From: an uncultured Clostridia bacterium
Lineage (GTDB): Bacteria > Bacillota > Clostridia > Oscillospirales > Acutalibacteraceae
Reading direction: 5' to 3'
DNA: 9,354 nucleotides
Assembly: GCA_937919155.1 (NCBI GenBank)
Contig: CALFPM010000190.1
Coordinates: 1 to 9,354 of the forward strand
Under the pieces are notes generated by a model. That model was not told the origin of the DNA and searched no databases. It worked only from the letters and a program-made list of their open reading frames with translations. This document shows, piece by piece, positions 1 through 5,890 of this stretch. The translations under genes and the position numbers were made by a program. Numbering within the stretch: the first letter of the stretch is position 1; the number at the start of each line of letters is the position of its first letter.

Positions 1-745
1 CCTCACCCGACAAGATACTCTCCTCTCCACCGAAATACAACACCACATCTGCTTGCTTAGCCAAACGCTTAAGCTGCTCAATGTTCGCCGCATTGACCTC
101 GCGTGACCAGTGTTTGCCTGATTGCTCAATGAGGCGAATCTTCCCCTCACGAGCCAACTGACGGAATGCCATGAGCGGAGTAACAGTGGCTGAATCCACC
201 TTATCGAAACACCAAGTACCGTTCTGATCATTTTGACTATGAGCAAGAGGACCGCATACCAAAACGGTAGTTTTGGAGGCGATGGGGCTATTAGGCGATG
301 AGGCGAGAGGAAGGATACCATTGTTTTTCAACAACACTGCGGACTCTTCGGCAGCACGTTGAGCAGCTGCAAGAGACGCTGCGTTGTAGAAGTCAGGGTT
401 CTCTACGGCACAATACGGATTGTCGAATAGCCCCAAACGGAACTTCATGCGCAAGATATTACGCACGCAAGCGTCCAATTGCTTCTCGCTCACTTTTCCT
501 TCTGCAACAAGGTCATCGAGATACCAAAGATACGCATTGCTCTGCATATCCATATCCACCTGCGCGTTCAAACTTTGTTCGGCTGTTTCACAACGATTGT
601 GGGAGAAGCCGTGTGCTTCCATATTCATAACTGATCCCCAGTCGGATACGAGCAAGCCATCGAACTGCCATTCGTGGCGGAGGATATCTACATTGAGGTG
701 CTTGTTGCCCGAAGCAGGCACACCATTGATGTCATTGAAAGCACC
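1..745 (-). CDS. GH3 family beta-glucosidase, internal fragment (foreign to the core contig)
   Basis: Glycoside hydrolase family 3 enzymes remove terminal beta-linked sugars from oligosaccharides; the BglX-like branch is usually exported. The reverse strand reads without a stop for about 248 codons, starting in the join with GAFNDINGVPASGNKH, a typical GH3 substrate-loop motif. Next comes FDGLLVSDWGSV, where the Asp of SDW is the family nucleophile (codon near 645), then LDACVRNILRMKFRLGLFDN, the usual end of the barrel. The start of the second domain follows (AAEESAVLLKNNGILPL, then VLVCGPLAHSQND as in BglX). It runs off the window at base 1, so both the N-terminus and the end are missing. 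Its frame differs from the ligase gene it abuts. The BglX-type sequence suggests a Bacteroidota (Prevotella/Bacteroides) donor, which is inference. Family assignment is firm; substrate is unknown. Confidence 0.9.
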
Positions 746-746
746 A
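721..746. other. Left chimeric join between ligase and GH3 reading frames
   Basis: On the reverse strand these bases make sense in two frames. One gives GMVLSMTSMV, a continuation of the fatty-acyl-CoA-ligase motif FHCFGMVLSMT. The other gives GAFNDINGV, the GH3 motif. Downstream only the GH3 frame is protein-like, and upstream only the ligase frame is. A shared stretch of about 25 bases connecting two unrelated genes in mid-domain is what a short-overlap misassembly produces. The ligase frame then runs ten meaningless codons (CLLRATSTSM) to a stop at 688-690. Confidence 0.85.
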
Positions 747-2346
747 TGCCGAAGCAGTGGAACATCGGAACCTGAATCATCATTCTGTCCGCTGTGGACA
801 TATCCATTCTGTCGCCGATTGTCTTGCCGTTGTTGACGATGTTATAGTGAGTGAGCATAACGCCCTTGGGGAAGCCTGTTGTGCCTGATGTGTACTGCAT
901 ATTTGCAACATCGTGGCAGTCAACTGCCGCGGCTCTGCGGTAAACTTCCTCAATGGGAACTCTCACCGACATATCCATTGCTTCTTCCCAGGTGAGGCAA
1001 CCCTTCTGACGGTAGCCTACCGTAATAACATTACGCAGGAAGGGAAGCTTTCTGCAATGGAGAGGCTTGCCGGGCACCGCAACTTCAAGCTCGGGGCAAA
1101 GCTCTGCAATTGATTCTGCATAATTTGAATCAAGGCAGGATTCAATGGTGATAAGCGTGTGTGTATCGGACTGCCTGAGCAGATACTCGATTTCGTGAAT
1201 TTTGTATGCCGTGTTGACCGTAACAAGAACTGCGCCGATTTTTGTTGTTGCCCAGAAAGTGATGAACCACTGAGGAAGGTTGGTGAGCCATACGGCAACC
1301 TTGTCACCGGGCTTTACGCCCAGAGCAATGAGTGCCCTTGCGCAGGTGTCAACATCATCGCGGAACTGTGAATATGTTCTTGTGTAGTCGAGGGTTGTGT
1401 ACTTATAAGCAAGCTGATCGGGGAACTTTTCAACCATGGTGTCAAGCACCTGTGAAAATGTTTTGTTGATGAGCTTGTATTTTTCCCAGACGAATTTGCC
1501 TGAACCGCTTCTGTTTGTGAGCAGAAGTTCTTCGCTCTTCTTTTCGTTATCATAAAGAGTGATTGCGTTCACGAAGTGGGGGAATACGATATCGGCAATG
1601 CCGAAGTCCTCCATTTTGTCAGGCTGGCATTCGTATGAAAGGAAGCCGTCATAGTTAACCGAGCCGAGGGCGCGTATCATTGTGCCGATGGGCAGATCGC
1701 CTTCGCCGATGAGGCGGTATTTGATTTCGCCGTCCTCAACAACGGAGTCTTTGACATGAACATGCTTGATATATGCGCCGAGATTGGTGATTGTTGTGTC
1801 AGGTTCTTCGCCGAAATCTCTGTAGGGATGGTTGATATCCCAGAGCGCTGCAAGAAAATCGCTTGCGAAAATATTGAGCAAGTCGCGCAGTCTGGAAGTG
1901 TCTGCGTAAATACCAACGGTCTCTACAAGGAGAGCAACATTGTCCTGCTCTGCTTTTTCAATGAGTCTGCCGATAAGTGAAATTACTGCGGCATCTTCTG
2001 CGCTCTTTTCTGACCCTGTTTCGTAAGCGTGTATTCTTACATAGGGGCATCTGATTCTTGCCGCAATTTCAATTGCGGTTGCAATTTCTTCGAAACCTTC
2101 GTCTGCAGTTTTGTCGTCTGCAATGTTGCAGTATGTATCGATGCAGGGGATTGAAATTGAATTTTCAAGAAGCTTATGAACGGTTGCTGATGAATTTGCT
2201 TTGTTGAAAGGAGCATTGTCTCCCGTGAATCTTTCGTCTGTTATGTTGTGTATTTCAATGCCGCTGAAGCCAAGGTCGTTTGCTGTGTTTATGAACTCAG
2301 CCCACGAAAGCTCCTGCCAGCCGTTTGTTGAGAAAGAGAGCTTCAT
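721..2346 (-). CDS. Xylose-isomerase-like TIM barrel fused to AMP-dependent acyl-CoA synthetase, 3' end lost
   Basis: Two domains are visible. Residues 1 to about 265 resemble the sugar phosphate isomerase/epimerase (AP-endonuclease 2 type) TIM barrel. It has the expected metal-site residues: E142 in LLVETVG, D170 and H173 in LWDINHP, H195/H197 in IKHVHVKD, and E239 in LSYECQPD. From about residue 285 (FVWEKYKLINKTFSQVLD) it is an acyl-CoA synthetase of the FadD/AMP-binding family, with the ATP-binding loop YTSGTTGFPKG at 485-495 and the motif VPMFHCFGMVLSMT at 526-539. About half of a normal ligase domain, including the C-terminal lid, is missing because of the left join. The real protein is probably 800 residues or more. 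The ATG at 2346-2344 overlaps the TGA of the upstream gene (ATGA), with GAGGAGG just before it, so the two are translationally coupled. It would convert a carboxylic acid to a CoA thioester via an acyl-AMP. The substrate and the reason for the isomerase-like domain are unknown. Confidence 0.85.
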
Positions 2347-3752
2347 ATATTTTCCTCCTCATAAACGATTTTGTTCAGGGCGTTGACATAAGCAATGATA
2401 CTTGCTCCGATGATATCGGTTGAAATACCCTTGCCTGAGTAAAGCTTGCCGTTTGAACGGAGCTTCACAAGCGCCTCACCCATAGCCTCACGGCCTTCAG
2501 TTACTGACTGAATCTGGAAATCGTCAAGTTCATAGTGATGGCCGATTATCTGTTCAATTGTGCGGAATGCGGCATCAACGGGGCCGTCACCCATGCCGAC
2601 AGCCTTGAGTGTTCTGCTGCCTTTTTCAAGCACAATGTTTGCGGTTGATGAAATAAGATTGCCTGAGTTGAGAACATAGCTCTGAACTCTGTATGTGGGG
2701 GGGACCTGATGGGCAACGGTGGCGATGAGAGCGTCAAGCTCTTTTGTGCCGATTTTCTTTTTGCCCGAAACGTTCTTGAATGCCTCAAATACCTTTGCGG
2801 TGTCATCCTCTGAAAGTTCGTAGCCGAGGGTAACAATTGCTTTGCTGACCTTTGCGATATCTGCGGTGTCATCAAGAAGAACATTTGCTTCGCCTGTTGC
2901 AACTGCGCCGCTGAGAGCTGAATTGCTTGTCTCACTTGTCATTGCAAGGATTTGTGTTGCGGAGCGGTTGATTGCCATTGAATTGACACTGTAGCTGACA
3001 TCAAGAGTGTGACCTTTGACCTGAAGAGCTTTCATAACATGCTCAAGGTTGGGCAAAGCTTCACTGCCGATGCAGGTTTTGATTTGCGTTGCGCCTGCAC
3101 CGATGCAAGCAAACACACAGGCATTTGCCATATCAAGAGCGTTGCTGCACTCGGCACAAAGTGCAATATCTTTTGCACCGGGAACATTAACGCGGATATC
3201 GTCAATAAGCTCAGCGAATTCTGAGGGGAGAAGCGCGCCTGCCGTGTCGCAAACGGTAACGGTTTTTGCTCCGTTTTCGATTGCAAGCTTTATTGCTTCG
3301 AAAAGATAAGTCTTGTCCGCTCTTGTTGCATCAACCGCGGCAAATTCAACATCAGCGCAGATTGACGAACAGTGTGCGGTAAGGGAAGCGATAAGCTCAA
3401 GCATCTGAGCAGGTTTCTTATGTGAGAAATATTCCATCTGAACTGCGGATACGGGAAGGGAAACAAGAAGACGGGGCTTTTTTGCTCCTGCAATGGATTT
3501 TATTGCTCTGTCTGCTTCCTCAACCGAATTGCCGGCAGGGCAGGATAGAATGCTGTTCATTAGGAGGGGACTTATAGTGCGCAGTACGAGTGTATCGATT
3601 TTTTCATCCGTGATGGGTGCAGCTTCAATGACATCAATATTGAGCTTGTCAAGAAGCTTTGCAATTTCAATTTTTTCTTTGAAACTGAGGGCGATATCAC
3701 CCCTGCGCGCACACTCTCTGAGTGTTGCATCTGCGATTGTGATTTTTTTCAT
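2343..3752 (-). CDS. 2-isopropylmalate/citramalate synthase homologue with degenerate active site
   Basis: This 469-residue protein has the full LeuA/CimA layout. An N-terminal TIM barrel spans about 4-270 (ADATLREC; VEFAAVDATRAD 135-146; VTVCDTAGALLPSEF 165-179). A linker domain includes LGYELSEDDTAKVFEAFKN. A C-terminal LeuA dimerisation/regulatory domain spans about 350-465 (GMGDGPVDAAFRTIE; KGISTDIIGASIIAYVNALN). Active enzymes of the family have LRDGEQ, HCHND, SPED and HxxGIHQDG motifs. Here these are LRECAR (metal-ligand Asp to Glu13), CAECSNA (the two metal-ligand His become Cys199 and Glu201), AAVD, and no recognisable HQDG segment. Classical acetyl-CoA plus 2-oxoacid condensation therefore looks unlikely; a changed metal, another reaction, or a regulatory role is possible. 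I chose the ATG at 3752 because AAGGAGAG sits at the right distance and the protein starts MKKITIADATLR like the family; an in-frame ATG at 3797 lies in leader sequence. It is the first gene of the operon with the TIM-ligase fusion. Confidence 0.85.
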   Translation of the reverse strand: MKKITIADATLRECARRGDIALSFKEKIEIAKLLDKLNIDVIEAAPITDEKIDTLVLRTISPLLMNSILSCPAGNSVEEADRAIKSIAGAKKPRLLVSLPVSAVQMEYFSHKKPAQMLELIASLTAHCSSICADVEFAAVDATRADKTYLFEAIKLAIENGAKTVTVCDTAGALLPSEFAELIDDIRVNVPGAKDIALCAECSNALDMANACVFACIGAGATQIKTCIGSEALPNLEHVMKALQVKGHTLDVSYSVNSMAINRSATQILAMTSETSNSALSGAVATGEANVLLDDTADIAKVSKAIVTLGYELSEDDTAKVFEAFKNVSGKKKIGTKELDALIATVAHQVPPTYRVQSYVLNSGNLISSTANIVLEKGSRTLKAVGMGDGPVDAAFRTIEQIIGHHYELDDFQIQSVTEGREAMGEALVKLRSNGKLYSGKGISTDIIGASIIAYVNALNKIVYEEENI

Positions 3753-3758
3753 GCTAAT

Positions 3759-3767
3759 CTCTCCTTT
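3759..3767 (-). promoter_or_regulatory. Ribosome binding site deciding the LeuA-like start
   Basis: The reverse strand reads AAAGGAGAG ending six bases before the ATG at 3752-3750. This supports MKKITIAD as the true N-terminus instead of the ATG 45 bases upstream. Confidence 0.8.
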
Positions 3768-3824
3768 TGGAACAGCATTTCCTGACGGAATATGCAATTT
3801 TGAAATAACTTAACACTTATGCAC

Positions 3825-3840
3825 TATAAGGTTCCTTATA
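3825..3840. promoter_or_regulatory. Candidate operator: 16-base palindrome at the transcription start
   Basis: TATAAGG-TT-CCTTATA has seven-base perfect arms. It starts at the last base of the -10 element and covers the predicted start site of the LeuA-like operon, where a bound repressor would block transcription. A second, overlapping inverted repeat, CTTAT-GCACT-ATAAG, occupies 3816-3830. A related TGCACTAAAG copy sits just upstream of the -35 at 3881-3890. It does not resemble the CodY box (AATTTTCWGAAAATT). In an AT-rich region, chance palindromes are possible. Confidence 0.4.
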
Positions 3841-3868
3841 TTATATATAAAAGATAATATAAAGTCAA
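3840..3868 (-). promoter_or_regulatory. Sigma-70-type promoter of the LeuA-like operon
   Basis: On the minus strand, TTGACT (3868-3863) is followed after exactly 17 bases by TATAAT (3845-3840), a near-perfect housekeeping promoter. The expected transcription start is near 3833, giving a leader of about 80 bases before the ATG at 3752. No transcription data are available, so this rests on sequence match and position only. Confidence 0.75.
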
Positions 3869-4006
3869 CTGTAATTTTAATGCACTAAAGCGATATAGCA
3901 CAAAATCATTTATCAGCACAATAACCTCGGTGATGTGTGAATTTTATATGTGCATTTTGTACAATGAAAGTCGCGCATATTTGGTGATTATATTTCAATG
4001 ATTTTG

Positions 4007-4035
4007 TTGATTTTTGCAGAAAAATGAACTAAACT
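4007..4035 (+). promoter_or_regulatory. Weak candidate promoter of the Nudix-Spx-PrsW operon
   Basis: TTGATT (4007-4012), a 17-base spacer and TAAACT (4030-4035) match the -35/-10 pattern at four of six bases each. This would start transcription near 4042, about 20 bases before the ATG. It is the best match I found on this strand but is not strong. Confidence 0.35.
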
Positions 4036-4061
4036 AAATTAAAAACGAGGGAGGTGCGGAT

Positions 4062-4445
4062 ATGGTTCAGGTCGTTGCCGCTTTGATTCGTCAGGACAGA
4101 AAATTTATGATTTTTCAGCGCCCCGCAACGAAAACAAGGGCATATCAATGGGAGTTTGTGGGCGGAAAAGTTGAGCAGGGAGAAAGTCTTGAAGATGCGC
4201 TTATCCGCGAATGCAGAGAGGAAATAGGCGTCACTGTAAAAGTGGGAAGTGTGTTCACGGAAGTTGACCATGAGTATCCCGATATTAAGATTCACCTCAC
4301 TCTTTTTAACGCGGAAATTGCAGAAGGCGAGCTTCGGATGCTTGAGCATAATGACATAAAATGTATTTCACCCGATGAGATACCGCAGTATAATTTCTGC
4401 CCTGCAGATGAAGAAATATTAAAGAAAATAGCGGAGGAATTCTGA
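4062..4445 (+). CDS. Nudix hydrolase, MutT-like
   Basis: This 127-residue protein belongs to the Nudix family, which hydrolyses nucleoside diphosphates linked to another group. Small MutT-like members often clean oxidised or non-canonical nucleotides from the pool. The complete Nudix box, G-x5-E-x7-REUxEExGU, is visible as GKVEQGESLEDALI followed by RECREEIGV, at about residues 35-57. It is preceded by the typical strand YQWEFVGG. Length is normal for a single-domain member. The start has a strong site (GGGAGGTG, seven bases or so upstream). The stop overlaps the start of the next gene by one base (TGATG), so it is the first gene of a tightly coupled operon. The exact substrate cannot be told from sequence; the layout resembles (d)CTP or 8-oxo-dGTP diphosphatases. 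Confidence 0.92.
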   Translation: MVQVVAALIRQDRKFMIFQRPATKTRAYQWEFVGGKVEQGESLEDALIRECREEIGVTVKVGSVFTEVDHEYPDIKIHLTLFNAEIAEGELRMLEHNDIKCISPDEIPQYNFCPADEEILKKIAEEF

Positions 4446-4795
4446 TGATTTTGTTTGTTGAATATCCCAAATGCACCACCTGTCAGAAAGCAAAAAAATG
4501 GCTTGACGATAACGGAATTGAATATGTTGACCGCCACATAAAAGAGCAAAATCCCTCTTTTGATGAACTGGCTGAGTGGCACAAGAAAAGCGGATTGCCG
4601 CTGAAAAAGTTCTTCAACACAAGCGGTTTGCTTTACAAATCAATGGAACTCAGGGACAAACTTCCGTCAATGAGTGAGGAAGAACAATTGAAACTTCTTG
4701 CAACAGACGGCATGCTTGTCAAACGACCCCTGATAATTACGGAAAATAATGTTCTGGTTGGTTTCAAGCCTGCCGAATGGGAAAATTTAAAGTGA
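4445..4795 (+). CDS. Spx/ArsC-family thioredoxin-fold protein
   Basis: This 116-residue protein is of the arsenate reductase/Spx/YffB family. It begins with a strand and a CxxC motif (C10 and C13 in YPKCTTCQKAKKWL), followed by the family segments IEYVDRHIKEQNPSFDEL, KKFFNTSGLLYK and DGMLVKRPLI. The CxxC position matches the redox switch of Spx-type regulators; classical ArsC enzymes also use the first Cys. Because it lacks any arsenic-operon neighbour, an arsenate-reducing role is not supported. A redox-responsive regulator or an uncharacterised reductase is equally possible. The ATG lies within TGATG of the Nudix gene, with GGAGG about eight bases upstream. The PrsW gene starts 10 bases after the stop. 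Confidence 0.88.
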   Translation: MILFVEYPKCTTCQKAKKWLDDNGIEYVDRHIKEQNPSFDELAEWHKKSGLPLKKFFNTSGLLYKSMELRDKLPSMSEEEQLKLLATDGMLVKRPLIITENNVLVGFKPAEWENLK

Positions 4796-4805
4796 GGTAG
4801 TTTTT

Positions 4806-5843
4806 ATGGATTTCGGTGAAATTGTGCTTGCGGTATCTGCACTTCTGCCTGCGGCGGTGCTTTGTTTTTATGTTTACCGTAAGGACAGAGTTGAAAAAGA
4901 ACCTGCAGGTTTTCTGATTTTGCTTCTTGCTCTCGGAGCATTGACTTCGGTTCCCGTTTTGCTTGTCAGTCCTTACATCAATGGAATTATAGATGCCGTT
5001 TTTTCTCTTTTCGGAACGGAAGTGGACGGAGAGATTTTCCTTGGTTCGGGAATGTATAATGTTTATCTTTTTATTTCCAACACCGTGGGTGTCGGCTGCA
5101 TTGAAGAAGGCTTCAAATGGCTTGTTCTTTTCTTTGTGACAAGAAACAGTAAACATTTCAACAGCTTTTTTGACGGACTTATTTACTCCGTATTCGTTTC
5201 GCTGGGATTTGCGGGACTTGAAAATATTCTTTATTCCTTCAATTACGGATTTTCAACCGCCGTTGCAAGAGCATTCACCGCCGTGCCGGGTCATATGTTC
5301 TTCGGTGTGATTATGGGTACATTCTATTCAATGTGGAATGTTAAAAATGAGGCGGCGAAACTTGAAAATGCATTCAAGAGAAAAGGTGTAATGAAAGTCA
5401 CTTCGCTCATAAGCGGAAAACCCGAGCTTATTCTGAGCTATGTTTTGCCCGTCCTTGCTCACGGATTCTATGACTACCTTTGCAGCAAGCAGACAGTGCT
5501 TTCAACAATCATTTTCTATGTTTTCCTGATTATTCTTTACATAACACAGTTTGTCCGCATATCCAAAATGTCAAAGCAGGATGCCGATGAAATCGGTTAT
5601 GCAATCAGCCTTGTATGCAAGAAATATCCCGCCGTAAAGGCTCTTGTTGACGCAGCTGCAAATCAGGTCAGCCAAACACCTGAAAAGCCTGCGCCTGTAA
5701 CCCCCTCGGGTGTCAGACGCACCCACAGCTTCAACGACTTTGAATTTGTCAGTCCGAAAACAGAGGAGGCACCAGAGTTTACGCCTTCGTCTCAGAAGCG
5801 TCCTTTCAAAGTTTATATTGACGATTCGGATTTCACCGGGTAA
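4806..5843 (+). CDS. PrsW-family intramembrane metalloprotease with C-terminal cytoplasmic tail
   Basis: This 345-residue multi-pass membrane protein is related to PrsW, which in Bacillus subtilis cleaves the anti-sigma factor RsiW. The conserved family motifs are all present in order: EEGFK at 100-104, FFDGLIYS at 121-128, GFAGLEN at 134-140, AVPGHMFFG at 159-167 and AHGFYDY at 218-224. The Glu and His residues of these motifs are the presumed metal site. Hydrophobic segments are evident at about 5-24, 35-55, 86-111, 122-145, 160-176, 208-224 and 232-250. After the last one comes a soluble tail of about 95 residues, with a Pro-rich stretch (QTPEKPAPVTP) and an acidic end. No anti-sigma or sigma factor gene is in the window, so the target is unknown. 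The start is preceded by GTGAGG; it is the last gene of its operon and ends in a terminator. Confidence 0.9.
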   Translation: MDFGEIVLAVSALLPAAVLCFYVYRKDRVEKEPAGFLILLLALGALTSVPVLLVSPYINGIIDAVFSLFGTEVDGEIFLGSGMYNVYLFISNTVGVGCIEEGFKWLVLFFVTRNSKHFNSFFDGLIYSVFVSLGFAGLENILYSFNYGFSTAVARAFTAVPGHMFFGVIMGTFYSMWNVKNEAAKLENAFKRKGVMKVTSLISGKPELILSYVLPVLAHGFYDYLCSKQTVLSTIIFYVFLIILYITQFVRISKMSKQDADEIGYAISLVCKKYPAVKALVDAAANQVSQTPEKPAPVTPSGVRRTHSFNDFEFVSPKTEEAPEFTPSSQKRPFKVYIDDSDFTG

Positions 5844-5850
5844 TAATCAA

Positions 5851-5883
5851 AAACCGTTCCTTTCGTATTGAAAGAAACGGTTT
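5851..5883. terminator. Bidirectional rho-independent terminator
   Basis: AAACCGTTCCTTTC (5851-5864) pairs with GAAAGAAACGGTTT (5870-5883) across a five-base loop, with one C-A mismatch. It is followed by CTTTGTTTT on the plus strand and by a T-run (TTGATT after GGTTT) on the minus strand. It sits between the convergent stops of the PrsW gene (5843) and the radical SAM gene (5891), so it can end both transcripts. Confidence 0.85.
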
Positions 5884-5890
5884 CTTTGTT

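Larger units (their letters stand above)
3753..4061. other. Divergent intergenic region, 309 bases, AT-rich
   Basis: This stretch separates the minus-strand LeuA-like operon from the plus-strand Nudix operon. It is clearly more AT-rich than its surroundings and I see no convincing gene in it. It holds the minus-strand promoter with its palindrome (3825-3868), a repeated TGCACTA motif at 3820 and 3881, an 8-base palindrome TTGTACAA at 3957-3964 of unknown meaning, and a weaker candidate promoter for the plus-strand operon (4007-4035). Confidence 0.7.

Noticed and set aside
688..720. Genuine C-terminus of the ligase fusion
   Set aside because: A ligase domain ending about 45 residues after its ATP loop would not work, and the last ten codons are out of frame with the real GH3 sequence.
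298..836. Two overlapping plus-strand open frames
   Set aside because: They lie antisense to the GH3 coding frame, and their translations show no domain-like pattern.
3753..3797. Longer N-terminus (15 extra residues) for the LeuA-like protein
   Set aside because: The extra residues are unlike the family start and include the ribosome binding site of the inner ATG.
3957..3964. TTGTACAA as a -35 or operator
   Set aside because: No -10 element at a suitable distance and only eight bases long, so chance is likely in this AT-rich stretch.
4445..4795. Arsenate reductase with a role in arsenic resistance
   Set aside because: The CxxC start is also that of Spx-like proteins, and there is no arsR, arsB or other arsenic gene nearby.
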